Source: CAYMDD01 sp964409675 (GTDB lineage Bacteria > Pseudomonadota > Alphaproteobacteria > Rickettsiales > SXRF01). From it: 14,193 bases of DNA. The position numbers and the translations under genes are program-made. Position 1 is the stretch's first letter; every line of letters starts with the position of its first letter. Below, piece by piece: positions 6,283 to 13,567 of this stretch. A model generated the notes under the pieces. That model saw nothing but the letters and a program-made list of their open reading frames with translations, was not told the DNA's origin and did not search any database. The stretch is from positions 1 to 14,193 of the forward strand of contig CAYPEF010000057.1 of assembly GCA_964409675.1 (NCBI GenBank). The letters are read 5' to 3'.

Positions 6283-7818
6283 ATGGCCTACAACCAACCC
6301 ATTTTCGGAAGCACCGAGGTGCTCCAGATCGCCGATGCGGTGGCGCGCGAGAAGATGGTCAGCCGCGAGGCGGTGATCGACGCGATGGAAAAAGCCATCC
6401 AGGTGGCGGGCCGCAAGAAATACGGCCATGAGCACAATATCCGCGCCGAGATTGATCGCCGCAGCGGCGAGATCAAGCTCTACCGCGTGCGCACCGTGGT
6501 GGAAAACGACCAGGGCACCGAGGAAGTCCCCTTCAACGAGCATACCGACATTGTCCTCGCCGACGCGCGCAAGATCGACGCCGAGCTGGAAGTGGGCGAC
6601 GAGATCAAGGACATCCTGCCGCCGATCGATTTTGGCCGCGTAGCCGCGCAGACGGCCAAGCAGGTCATCATGCAGGAAGTGCGCAACGCCGAGCGCGAAA
6701 AGCAGTTCGACGAATTCAAGGACAAGGTGGGCGAGATCGTCTCCGGCGTGGTCAAGCGCGTGGAATACGGCAACGTCACCGTCGATTTTGGCCGCACCGA
6801 AGCGGTGATACGCCGCGACGAGCTGATCCCGAGGGAAGTCTTCCGCGTCGGCGACCGCATCCGCGCCTATATCTTCGACGTCCGGCGCGAGAAAACCGGC
6901 CCGCAGATTTTTCTCTCGCGCATCCGGCCTGAATTCATGGCCAAGCTGTTCGCGCAGGAAGTGCCGGAAATCTACAACGGCATCATCGAGATCAAGCATG
7001 TTGCCCGCGACCCCGGCTCGCGCGCGAAAATCGCTGTTGTTTCGCACGATATCAGCGTCAACCCGGTGCTCTCCTGCGTCGGCGTGCGTGGCAGCAGAGT
7101 GCAGGCGGTGGTGAACGAATTGCAGGGCGAGCGCGTGGATATCGTGGAATGGTCGCCCGATCCGGCCACGTTCGTGGTGAACGCGCTCAACAGCGCCGAA
7201 GTTTCCAAGGTGGTAATCGACGAAGGCAAGAGCCGCATCGAAGTGGTGGTGCCGGATGACCAGCTGTCGCTCGCCATCGGGCGCCGCGGCCAGAACGTGC
7301 GCCTGGCCTGCATGCTGACCGGCTGGGGCATCGACATCCTCACCGAAGCCGTGGAATCCGAGCGCCGCGCCGAGGAGTTCAACAATCTGTCGCAGCTGTT
7401 CATCGATGCGCTGAACGTGGAAGAAGTGATTGCGCAGCTGCTGGTAACGGAAGGCTTCACCACCGTGGAGGAAGTCGCCTATATCCCGATTGAGGACTTA
7501 GCGAGCATCGAAGGCTTCGACGAAGCCGTGGCCGAGGAGCTGCGCAGCCGCGCGCTCGGTTGGCTGGAAACCCGCGACCAGGAAGCGCAGCAGAAACTGC
7601 GCGACCTCGGCGTGCAGGACGAGCTGATTGAATTCGAGGGCCTCACCTCCGATATATTGATGAAGCTGGGCGAAAACGGCATCAAGACCGGCGACGATTT
7701 CGCCGGCCTTGCCGCCGACGAGCTGATCGAGATGCTGCCTGCCGGCACCCTTACGGAAGAACAGGCCGGCGAGCTGATCATGCGCGCCCGCGATAAATGG
7801 TTCAGCGATGCGGCGTAG
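6283..7818 (+). CDS. nusA: Transcription termination/antitermination factor NusA
   Basis: NusA binds RNA polymerase near the RNA exit channel. It modulates pausing, intrinsic termination and N- or rrn-type antitermination. The 511 residues show the full proteobacterial layout. The N-terminal polymerase-binding domain covers about 1-130. The S1 domain covers about 135-200 (GEIVSGVVKRVEYGNVTVDFG). KH1 contains SCVGVRGSRVQAVVNEL (about 264-280) and KH2 contains LSLAIGRRGQNVRLA (328-342). Two acidic repeat domains lie at about 370-426 and 445-508; such repeats bind RNA polymerase alpha and autoinhibit RNA binding in E. coli. A usable Shine-Dalgarno (AAGGGA) precedes the ATG. The ylxR gene that often follows nusA in alphaproteobacteria is absent: only 125 bp separate this stop from infB. 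Confidence 0.97.
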   Translation: MAYNQPIFGSTEVLQIADAVAREKMVSREAVIDAMEKAIQVAGRKKYGHEHNIRAEIDRRSGEIKLYRVRTVVENDQGTEEVPFNEHTDIVLADARKIDAELEVGDEIKDILPPIDFGRVAAQTAKQVIMQEVRNAEREKQFDEFKDKVGEIVSGVVKRVEYGNVTVDFGRTEAVIRRDELIPREVFRVGDRIRAYIFDVRREKTGPQIFLSRIRPEFMAKLFAQEVPEIYNGIIEIKHVARDPGSRAKIAVVSHDISVNPVLSCVGVRGSRVQAVVNELQGERVDIVEWSPDPATFVVNALNSAEVSKVVIDEGKSRIEVVVPDDQLSLAIGRRGQNVRLACMLTGWGIDILTEAVESERRAEEFNNLSQLFIDALNVEEVIAQLLVTEGFTTVEEVAYIPIEDLASIEGFDEAVAEELRSRALGWLETRDQEAQQKLRDLGVQDELIEFEGLTSDILMKLGENGIKTGDDFAGLAADELIEMLPAGTLTEEQAGELIMRARDKWFSDAA

Positions 7819-7832
7819 GGGCTAACAGCAGA

Positions 7833-7858
7833 CGGCTGACGGGGTATTCTGTCAGCCG
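7833..7858 (+). other. Stem-loop between nusA and infB
   Basis: CGGCTGAC (7833-7840) pairs with GTCAGCCG (7851-7858) around a 10-nt loop. No T-run follows on either strand, so it should not end transcription. A short GC-rich tandem GCCCGCC repeat follows at about 7857-7872. It could be an mRNA processing or stability hairpin separating nusA from infB. Confidence 0.4.
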
Positions 7859-7943
7859 CCCGCCGCCCGCCGATTAACCATTGTGCCGCGTCCATAAATA
7901 CGTTAATGCTTGACTGCATATGAGAAAGTAAAAGTTTATCCCG

Positions 7944-10493
7944 ATGACAGATTCCAACGAATCGAACAAAAAAGAGACCCTCAAAATCAGCAGCCCCTCC
8001 CGGCTCCAGCTGACAAAGACGGTCGAAAGCGGCAAGGTGAAGCAGAACTTCACCCACGGGCGCTCGAAAACGGTCACGGTCGAGGTGCGCAAAACCCGCA
8101 CATTCACCGCCGGCAGCGGCGGCGCGATGGTGGAAATCAAGCGCGGCGAGGCCGGGCGTCAGAATCTGGACGAGGGCGGGCGCACCCTGACCGCCGAAGA
8201 GCGCGAACTGCGCATGAAGGTGCTGAAATCGGCAGAGGAAGCCAGCCGCATCGCCTCTGAGAAACGCGAAGCCGCCTCGGCTGCCGCTGCTGCGGCGGCG
8301 GAAGCCGCGCAGGCGGAAGAAGCCGCGCTGCCTGCGGAAGAAGAAACCTATGAAGCACCGGTAGAAGCCGCGCCGCAGGAAGAAAAAGCCGCGCCCGCGC
8401 CGCGTCCGCGCAATGACGGCATTATCCTCTCGCCGCTGCTCGCCAACCGCAAGCTGGGCCTTGGACCGCGCGGCAAGCCCGCCACCGCTGCGCCTGCGGA
8501 GCCGCCGCAGCCGGGTGATGAGCGCTTCGAGCGCGCCTCCAAGGATGCGAAAGTAGAAAAGGAAGCCAAGGGCGGAAAAACCCTGAAACTCGCCCGCGGC
8601 GAGGAACGCCGCACCGGCGGCAAGGTCAGCCTCAACCAGGCGATGGGCGATTACGAGGGCCGCGTGCGCTCGCTGGCCTCCATGCGCCGCCAGCGTGAAA
8701 AAGTGTTGAAAAAAGCGCAAGGCGACACCGGAGCGCAGGAGAAAATCGTCCGCGAGGTGGTGATTCCCGAAGCTATCACCGTGCAGGAACTCGCCAACCG
8801 CATGGCGGTGCGCGCGGTGGACGTGATCAAGACGCTGATGAAACTCGGCATGATGGTGACGGTCACGCAAACCATCGACGCCGACACGGCGGAGCTGGTG
8901 GTCGGTGAATTCGGCCATAAGTTCAAACGTGTCGCCGAAAGCGACATTGAAAACGTGCTGAAGGACGACGAGGCGGAAGACGAAGCGCTCCTTGAGTCGC
9001 GCCCGCCGGTGGTCACCATCATGGGCCACGTCGATCACGGTAAAACCTCGCTGCTCGACGCGCTCAGAAGCACCGATGTGGCGGCGAAGGAAGCCGGTGG
9101 CATCACCCAGCATATCGGCGCCTATCAGGTGGAGCTGGATGCGGGCAAGGTGACCTTCCTTGACACCCCCGGCCACGAAGCCTTCACCGCCATGCGCGCG
9201 CGCGGCGCCAAAGTCACCGACATCGTGGTGCTGGTGGTCGCTGCCGACGACGGCATCATGGAACAAACCAAGGAAGCCATCAACCAGGCGAAGGCGGCGG
9301 GTGTGCCGATCATCGTGGCAGTCAATAAAATCGACAAGCCCGGCGCGGATGCCAGCCGCGTGAAGGCCGAGCTGATGCAGTACGAGCTGGTGCCGGAAGA
9401 ATTCGGCGGCGACGTGATCGTGGTGGAAGTGTCCGCCAAGCAGCGCCTCAACCTCGACAAGCTGATTGAAGCCATCCTCTTGCAGGCGGAAGTGCTGGAG
9501 CTGAAAGCCAACCCCAACCGCCCCGCCAAGGGCGCGGTGGTGGAATCCCGCCTCGACCAGGGGCGCGGTGTGGTCGCCACGCTGCTGGTGCAGAAGGGCA
9601 CGCTCAAAGTCGGCGATATCGTGGTTGCCGGTGCCTCCTATGGCCGCGTGCGCACGCTCACCGACGACAAGGGCCGCAGCATTAAAGAAGCCGGCCCCGG
9701 CATGCCGATTGAGATTCAGGGCTTAAGCCTCGCTCCCGACGCGGGTGACGTATTCTCCGCCGTGGAGAACGAGAAAACCGCACGCGACATCGCCGAATAC
9801 CGCGAGCGCATGATCCGCGAGCAGCAGACACGCAATTTAAATGCCCGCACCGCTGAAACCATGTTCGGCACCGGCCCCAACAAGGAGCTGGCGCTGATCA
9901 TCAAGGGCGACGTGCAAGGCTCGGTGGAAGCCATCGCTGGCAGCGTCACCAAATACGCCAGCGACGAAGTGGCGGTGAAAATCCTCCATACCGGCGTCGG
10001 CGCGATTTCGGAATCGGACGTGACGCTGGCCAAGGCCACCGGCGCGCTGATTATCGGCTTCAATGTGCGTGCCCAGCCCAAGGCCAAGGAGATGGCCGCC
10101 CGCGAAAAATCCGACCTGCGCTATTACTCGGTGATTTACGACGTGGTGGATGACGTGAAAGCCCTGATCGGCGGCCTGCTGTCGCCGATCGCCAAAGAAA
10201 ACTTCCTCGGCTACGCCGAAATCCGCCAGGTGTTCAACGTGACCAAAGCGGGCAAGGTGGCCGGCTGCTACGTGACCGAAGGCATGATCAAGCGCGGCGC
10301 GAAAGTGCGTCTCTTACGCGACAACGTGGTGATCCACGAAGGCACCCTCAAAACCCTCAAGCGCTTCAAGGATGAAGTGAAGGAAGTCAAATCCGGCTTC
10401 GAATGCGGCATGGCCTTCGAGAATTACGACGACATCCGCGAAGGCGACATGATCGAAGCGTTCGAGATCGAGCAGGTGGCGCGGACGGTGTAG
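7944..10493 (+). CDS. infB: Translation initiation factor IF-2
   Basis: IF-2 is the GTPase that places formyl-Met-tRNA on the 30S subunit and drives 50S joining. The 849 residues fit alphaproteobacterial IF-2. The start MTDSNESNKKETLKI and the following SGKVKQNFTHGRSKTVTVE are typical of this lineage. An Ala/Glu/Pro-rich linker covers about 75-250. The conserved IF2_N segment lies at about 270-330 (PEAITVQELANRMAV). The GTPase motifs are intact: GHVDHGKT (361-368), DTPGHEAF (407-414), NKID (461-464) and SAK (497-499). A beta-barrel domain follows at about 530-620, and the C-terminal domains bind initiator tRNA. The ribosome binding site is weak. The usual next gene, rbfA, is displaced more than 1.1 kb by two unrecognised genes. 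Confidence 0.98.
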   Translation: MTDSNESNKKETLKISSPSRLQLTKTVESGKVKQNFTHGRSKTVTVEVRKTRTFTAGSGGAMVEIKRGEAGRQNLDEGGRTLTAEERELRMKVLKSAEEASRIASEKREAASAAAAAAAEAAQAEEAALPAEEETYEAPVEAAPQEEKAAPAPRPRNDGIILSPLLANRKLGLGPRGKPATAAPAEPPQPGDERFERASKDAKVEKEAKGGKTLKLARGEERRTGGKVSLNQAMGDYEGRVRSLASMRRQREKVLKKAQGDTGAQEKIVREVVIPEAITVQELANRMAVRAVDVIKTLMKLGMMVTVTQTIDADTAELVVGEFGHKFKRVAESDIENVLKDDEAEDEALLESRPPVVTIMGHVDHGKTSLLDALRSTDVAAKEAGGITQHIGAYQVELDAGKVTFLDTPGHEAFTAMRARGAKVTDIVVLVVAADDGIMEQTKEAINQAKAAGVPIIVAVNKIDKPGADASRVKAELMQYELVPEEFGGDVIVVEVSAKQRLNLDKLIEAILLQAEVLELKANPNRPAKGAVVESRLDQGRGVVATLLVQKGTLKVGDIVVAGASYGRVRTLTDDKGRSIKEAGPGMPIEIQGLSLAPDAGDVFSAVENEKTARDIAEYRERMIREQQTRNLNARTAETMFGTGPNKELALIIKGDVQGSVEAIAGSVTKYASDEVAVKILHTGVGAISESDVTLAKATGALIIGFNVRAQPKAKEMAAREKSDLRYYSVIYDVVDDVKALIGGLLSPIAKENFLGYAEIRQVFNVTKAGKVAGCYVTEGMIKRGAKVRLLRDNVVIHEGTLKTLKRFKDEVKEVKSGFECGMAFENYDDIREGDMIEAFEIEQVARTV

Positions 10494-10511
10494 GAGTAAG
10501 AGGTTTTAATA

Positions 10512-10877
10512 ATGAAAAAAGATTCAAATAAAAAACCTGATCCTAAATTATTAGCTGAATTGTTCGCTAGCATTTTTGAAAAAACTCCGAAACCCTATAC
10601 AACTACTGTTCCATCACATTTGGTACCAATAGTAGTTGAGCTTGAACAAGAGCTTGCATTTAGCGTTGGCTCGCGTGCCGCAATCACTCCTATTAAAGGA
10701 AGCTACAGCGGAATTGCCGGTTTGGTAGGGATTCAGCATAGATTAGAGGGTGTATATGTTGCAGCTAACATTGCTCCAGATGAAGAAGCCGCAAAGAAAA
10801 TGGTAACCAGCTATACTGTTGCCCTGCAACAGGAATTCGATAAATTTGGCCCTTCCAAAGGCAGCAGGGGCAGATAG
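10512..10877 (+). CDS. Hypothetical protein, AT-rich insertion after infB
   Basis: I do not recognise a family. The 121 residues begin with a Lys/Pro-rich head (MKKDSNKKPDPK) and a short helix (LLAELFASIFEK). A mixed alpha/beta-looking core follows (about 33-85), with VPIVVELEQELAF, SYSGIAGLVGIQ and GVYVAANIAP. A helical C-terminus ends in the basic KGSRGR. There is no signal peptide or membrane span, so it is probably cytoplasmic. The ATG follows infB by 18 bp and has a Shine-Dalgarno-like AGAGG; the infB stop itself sits in TAGGAG. It therefore should be translated from the operon mRNA. Its codon choice is distinctly AT-richer than infB, which suggests a later arrival. The first 12 bases, ATGAAAAAAGAT, are identical to those of the other foreign-looking gene at 12026. 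Confidence 0.65.
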   Translation: MKKDSNKKPDPKLLAELFASIFEKTPKPYTTTVPSHLVPIVVELEQELAFSVGSRAAITPIKGSYSGIAGLVGIQHRLEGVYVAANIAPDEEAAKKMVTSYTVALQQEFDKFGPSKGSRGR

Positions 10878-10889
10878 CGCATAATATCA

Positions 10890-11426
10890 ATGGACCTTCA
10901 GAAGCTCTTTGAACTCGCCTGCGCCGCCATTTTCGGCGGGGTGGTGACGTACCTTCTGAAATACATGCAGCCGCGCGCGAAGCTGGTCATCTGGTCTCCG
11001 CATGAGTTTTCCCATATCATTGACCAGCACCGCATCACCATCAAGATGCAAAGCTACTCCATCCAGAATGTCGGCCATAAGACGGCGGAGAAAATCGAGA
11101 TCGTGTTCGAGCAGAAGCCGGATGCGCTGAAGTTGTTCCCGGCGCTGCATTACGCCGAGTCGCGCACGCTGGAAGGAAAATACCGCATCGCGCTCGATTT
11201 TCTCGCCCCGCGCGAGTATTTCACGCTGGAAGCCGTCTGCCACGCCGCATCGCCGAAGCTGCTCTATGTGCGCTGCAGCGAAGGAGTTGCGCAGAATATC
11301 GCCTTCTCCATGCGCCGCGATTTGCCGAGATGGCGCATTCTGATCGTCAAAACTGCACTGGTGGCGGGGTATGGCGCATTTGCGTTATTGCTTTACTGGG
11401 GAATAAAGCGGGTGCTGATGCTGTAA
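10890..11426 (+). CDS. Hypothetical membrane protein with two terminal spans
   Basis: I do not recognise a family. The 178 residues have a hydrophobic segment near the N-terminus (about 8-25, ELACAAIFGGVVTYLLKY) and a second near the C-terminus (about 151-173, IVKTALVAGYGAFALLLYWGI). Between them lies a soluble domain of about 120 residues rich in predicted beta strands (ITIKMQSYSIQNVGHKTAEK, IEIVFEQ, EYFTLEAVCH), compatible with an immunoglobulin-like sandwich. Its base composition matches the GC-rich core genes, unlike the preceding gene. The ATG at 10890 lies 12 bp after the previous stop and has no good Shine-Dalgarno, so translation may depend on coupling. rbfA follows after 213 bp containing a palindromic repeat and a minus-strand promoter. 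Confidence 0.65.
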   Translation: MDLQKLFELACAAIFGGVVTYLLKYMQPRAKLVIWSPHEFSHIIDQHRITIKMQSYSIQNVGHKTAEKIEIVFEQKPDALKLFPALHYAESRTLEGKYRIALDFLAPREYFTLEAVCHAASPKLLYVRCSEGVAQNIAFSMRRDLPRWRILIVKTALVAGYGAFALLLYWGIKRVLML

Positions 11427-11441
11427 ATATTACCCTATCTC

Positions 11442-11484
11442 GTCATTCCACTATAATTTTCCTGCGGAAAATTTGGGGAATGAC
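11442..11484. repeat. Palindromic intergenic element upstream of rbfA
   Basis: Outer arms GTCATTCC (11442-11449) and GGAATGAC (11477-11484) enclose a perfect inner hairpin, AATTTTCC (11455-11462) and GGAAAATT (11466-11473), with a TGC loop. The same inner design with different paired bases occurs at 13469-13487. It lies 16 bp after the stop of the gene at 10890-11426 and could act on the mRNA as a processing or stabilising structure. Confidence 0.7.
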
Positions 11485-11508
11485 CAGTAATAAGAAAAAT
11501 AGAGCGCG

Positions 11509-11595
11509 TTAATCGAGCGCGTCGAATACCATATCGTCCAGGATCAGGTTGACCTGACGAAAGAAAGCTTTGACTTTAGCGACAACGGTAATCAT
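11509..11595 (-). CDS. Candidate leaderless 28-codon small protein
   Basis: On the minus strand an ATG at 11595 opens 28 codons ending in TAA at 11509. The peptide starts MITVVAKVKAFFRQ and ends DDMVFDALD, with a mixed hydrophobic and charged pattern that could form an amphipathic helix. Codon choice is strikingly like that of well-expressed genes (ACC, GTT, GTC, GCT, CGT, CTG, ATC, AAC, GAC). The start codon sits exactly where transcription from the promoter at 11631-11603 should begin, so the mRNA would have no leader and needs no Shine-Dalgarno. A T-rich stretch follows the stop. I know of no family. The ORF is short enough to be chance; the transcript could also be a non-coding RNA divergent to rbfA. 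Confidence 0.35.
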   Translation of the reverse strand: MITVVAKVKAFFRQVNLILDDMVFDALD

Positions 11596-11602
11596 GCATA
11601 CG

Positions 11603-11631
11603 ATTATATGCAATATTCGTACTTCTGACAA
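11603..11631 (-). promoter_or_regulatory. Near-consensus minus-strand promoter upstream of rbfA
   Basis: On the minus strand TTGTCA (11631-11626) and a perfect TATAAT (11608-11603) are 17 bp apart, the ideal spacing. Eleven of twelve hexamer positions match the sigma-70-type consensus. Transcription would start at about 11596, directly at the ATG of the 28-codon ORF. The -35 lies 9-14 bp upstream of the rbfA start codon, so polymerase here could interfere with readthrough into rbfA. Confidence 0.6.
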
Positions 11632-11639
11632 TATGGATT

Positions 11640-12029
11640 ATGAAACACGGAAAAAACAACGATAAATCCCCCAATTCCCGCCCCTTAAAGGTCGGCGAGG
11701 CCATCCGCCATGCCATGGCCGACATTTTCCTGCGCGGCGAGCTGTACGATCCCGTGCTGGACGGGGCTTCCATCACTGTCTCGGAAGTGCGCGTGTCACC
11801 GGATTTGAAAACCGCCATCGCCTTCGTGATGCCGCTGGCGGGTGGGCATAAGGAGGAGATTCTTGATGCGCTGGAGCGCGCCAGCCAGGAAGTACGCCGC
11901 CAGGTGGCCGAGCGCGTGGAGATGCGCTACACCCCGCGCATCCAGTTCCGGCTTGATACGTCCTATGAGGAGGCGGGGAAGATTAATGCATTGCTGAAGG
12001 AATCAGAATCGCAAAAGGATAAAAAATGA
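11640..12029 (+). CDS. rbfA: 30S ribosome-binding factor RbfA
   Basis: RbfA binds near helix 1 of 16S rRNA on immature 30S subunits and is needed for late maturation and cold growth. The 129 residues match the family. The conserved elements are RPLKVGEAIRHAMADIFLRGEL (about 14-35), the strand segment ITVSEVRVSPDLKTAIAFV (about 45-63), and the C-terminal RYTPRIQFRLDTSYEEAGKI of the KH-like fold (about 96-115). The ATG at 11640 has only a weak Shine-Dalgarno. Its TGA overlaps the ATG of the next, foreign-looking gene by ATGA. Position in the operon agrees with identity, although two extra genes separate it from infB. Confidence 0.95.
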   Translation: MKHGKNNDKSPNSRPLKVGEAIRHAMADIFLRGELYDPVLDGASITVSEVRVSPDLKTAIAFVMPLAGGHKEEILDALERASQEVRRQVAERVEMRYTPRIQFRLDTSYEEAGKINALLKESESQKDKK

Positions 12030-12457
12030 AAAAAGATGAAATTGATAGATTGCTCACCAGCTGGGAAAAAGAAATCAATGGTGTTAATCGCACACAGCAA
12101 TTGAAACTGACATTACAGCTCAAAAATCTTCTTAAAAACGATGATGAGCCTGTGCAAAAGAAAATAATTCTAGAGCGTATCATGCCGCATCTGGATAGCG
12201 ATAATCCAATTGGGCAACGATTAACCGCTTGCATAGTAACTGAAAGAGATTTCAGTAGTATGCATGATTTGCCAAACGGAATCGATTATCCTTCTCAAGA
12301 TCCCGATGCCATCGATCCAATAACGAAACAGCCTAGGAAAATATGGCATCAATGGACTAATGATGATTCAGACCAAAAAAAAGAAGATGGACGAAAAGCT
12401 TGGGAACGCTTTGTTACTGGCGAAAATAGAATGGATAATGCAAAGCGCCAGCTTTAG
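12026..12457 (+). CDS. Hypothetical protein wedged between rbfA and truB
   Basis: I do not recognise a family. The 143 residues have a helical N-terminal half (about 1-60) rich in Lys, Leu and Glu (IDRLLTSWEKEI, QLKLTLQLKNLLKN). The C-terminal half is polar, with DLPNGIDYPSQDPDAIDPIT (about 91-110), an aromatic IWHQW patch, and a basic end WERFVTGENRMDNAKRQL. No membrane span or signal peptide is seen. AAAAGGA lies 7 nt ahead of the ATG, which overlaps the rbfA stop as ATGA, so it should be translationally coupled to rbfA. It ends 6 bp before truB. Codon use is clearly AT-richer than that of rbfA and truB, indicating acquisition or a young gene inside an ancient operon. Its first 12 bases match those of the gene at 10512. 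Confidence 0.65.
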   Translation: MKKDEIDRLLTSWEKEINGVNRTQQLKLTLQLKNLLKNDDEPVQKKIILERIMPHLDSDNPIGQRLTACIVTERDFSSMHDLPNGIDYPSQDPDAIDPITKQPRKIWHQWTNDDSDQKKEDGRKAWERFVTGENRMDNAKRQL

Positions 12458-12463
12458 TATATT

Positions 12464-13396
12464 ATGCACGGCTGGCTGATTCTCGATAAGCCCCTTGGCA
12501 TCACTTCCGCGCGGGCGGTGGATAAGGTAAAGCGCCTGCTGAAGCCCGCCAAAATCGGCCATGCCGGGACGCTGGACCCGCTGGCATCTGGCGTGCTGCC
12601 GCTGGCGCTGGGGGAGGCGACCAAGACCGTTTCCTATATAATGGACCACCGCAAATCCTACCGCTTCCGCGTGATGTGGGGGCAGGAGCGCAGCACAGGC
12701 GATGCGGAAGGGGAGGTAACTGGAACCCACCCCAAGCACCCGGAACGCGCGGAAATCGAGGCTGTTCTGCCGGATTTCCATGGAGTTATCCTGCAAACGC
12801 CCCCGGCCTATTCCGCCATCAAGCTGGGCGGCAAGCGGGCCTATGCGCTGGCGCGGGCCGGGGAGGCGGTGGAGATGCAGGCGCGAGAAGTGCGCGTCGA
12901 TGACCTGAAACTGATTGATTGCCCCCCTGATTCCGCGGAATTCACCGTGGAATGCGGCAAGGGCACCTATGTGCGTTCGCTGGCGGTGGATATGGCCAGG
13001 GCGCTGGGCACGCTTGGCTATGTGAGCGAACTCAGACGGTTATCGGTAGGAAAATTTAGCGAAACCCATGCGATTTCGCTGGAAAAGCTGGAAGAAGTGG
13101 TGCATAAGGGGGGACTTGCAAATTGGTTGCAACCGGTGGAATCCGTGCTGGACGACATCCCGGCATGGGAACTGGATTCTACGGATGCGCAGTCTTTAGC
13201 GCATGGCGGCATGCTCGCCCTACCCCCTCACGAAGTGGATACGCGTTGCGCCTCCCTGCTTCCTAGGGAAAAGGCGGACATCTGGCAGGCCCTCCATCAG
13301 GGCAGGCTGGTCGCCATGGTGACGATTGCGGACTCCGTGATGAAACCGGTGCGTGTGTTCAACGGCTGGCGGCAAGGGATAAGTGACAAGGGATAA
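12464..13396 (+). CDS. truB: tRNA pseudouridine(55) synthase TruB
   Basis: TruB converts U55 in the T-loop of tRNAs to pseudouridine and also acts as a tRNA folding chaperone. The 310 residues fit the family. The start MHGWLILDKPLGITSARAVDKVKR is the conserved N-terminus. The catalytic aspartate is D38 in GHAGTLDPLASGVLPLALGEATK. Further motifs are the TPPAYSAIKLGGKRAYALAR loop (about 109-128) and CGKGTYVRSLAVDMARALG (about 165-183). The C-terminal region (about 245-310) is PUA-like in position. No Shine-Dalgarno precedes the ATG, and the upstream ORF ends 6 bp before it, so reinitiation is likely. The last codons (ISDKG and stop) fall within the repeat GATAAGTGACAAG also found upstream of kdpD, so the extreme C-terminus may be repeat-derived. 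Confidence 0.97.
   Translation: MHGWLILDKPLGITSARAVDKVKRLLKPAKIGHAGTLDPLASGVLPLALGEATKTVSYIMDHRKSYRFRVMWGQERSTGDAEGEVTGTHPKHPERAEIEAVLPDFHGVILQTPPAYSAIKLGGKRAYALARAGEAVEMQAREVRVDDLKLIDCPPDSAEFTVECGKGTYVRSLAVDMARALGTLGYVSELRRLSVGKFSETHAISLEKLEEVVHKGGLANWLQPVESVLDDIPAWELDSTDAQSLAHGGMLALPPHEVDTRCASLLPREKADIWQALHQGRLVAMVTIADSVMKPVRVFNGWRQGISDKG
13378..13390 (+). repeat. Low-complexity repeat arm at the truB 3' end
   Basis: GATAAGTGACAAG is identical to 635-647 in the kdpC-kdpD gap. It is extended here by GGATAAGG. It encodes the last truB residues and leads into the stop codon. A diverged inverted partner is at 13519-13536, on the other side of the palindromic element. Confidence 0.45.
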
Positions 13397-13410
13397 GGGA
13401 ATTGCCTTAT

Positions 13411-13499
13411 CGTCATCGCCCGAATCGCGTAGCGGTTATAGGGCGATCCAGAAGCTGGATTCTCCTATAATTTCACTGCGTGAAATTCAGGAAATGACG
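13411..13499. repeat. Compound palindromic element between truB and rpsO
   Basis: CGTCAT (13411-13416) and ATGACG (13494-13499) bound three successive hairpins. The first is ATCGCCC/GGGCGAT (13415-13421 with 13441-13447) containing AATCGC/GCGGTT. The second is ATCCAG/CTGGAT (13446-13451 with 13455-13460). The third is AATTTCAC/GTGAAATT (13469-13476 with 13480-13487) with a TGC loop. No coding potential is evident. The third hairpin matches the element upstream of rbfA with compensating changes. It probably forms structured RNA in the operon transcript. Confidence 0.7.
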
Positions 13500-13518
13500 A
13501 GATGAAATTTCTTTCTCT

Positions 13519-13536
13519 CTTGCCACTTGCCACTTG
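13519..13536 (-). repeat. Inverted low-complexity repeat arm upstream of rpsO
   Basis: CTTGCCACTTGCCACTTG is a 7-bp tandem (CTTGCCA-like). On the minus strand it reads CAAGTGGCAAGTGGCAAG, resembling the GATAAGTGACAAG arm at 13378-13390. Together the two arms flank the compound palindrome in opposite orientation, as the ends of a degenerate mobile or foldback element would. Confidence 0.35.
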
Positions 13537-13567
13537 CGTCTGGCCACAAAAATAAGGAGAAGCAACG

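Noticed and set aside
3557..7851. 12-base identity CGGGGTATTCTG at 3557-3568 and 7840-7851
   Set aside because: The flanks do not match and the second copy is mostly a hairpin loop; treated as coincidence.
7479..9266. 595-codon minus-strand open frame
   Set aside because: It lies antisense to nusA and infB, both certain by motif. Long antisense frames are expected in GC-rich genes, and the translation is low-complexity His/Arg/Gly/Phe sequence.
11501..11522. Direct repeat GAGCGCGT about 13 bp apart upstream of rbfA
   Set aside because: Too short to support an operator or CRISPR-like repeat, and partly within the candidate micro-ORF.
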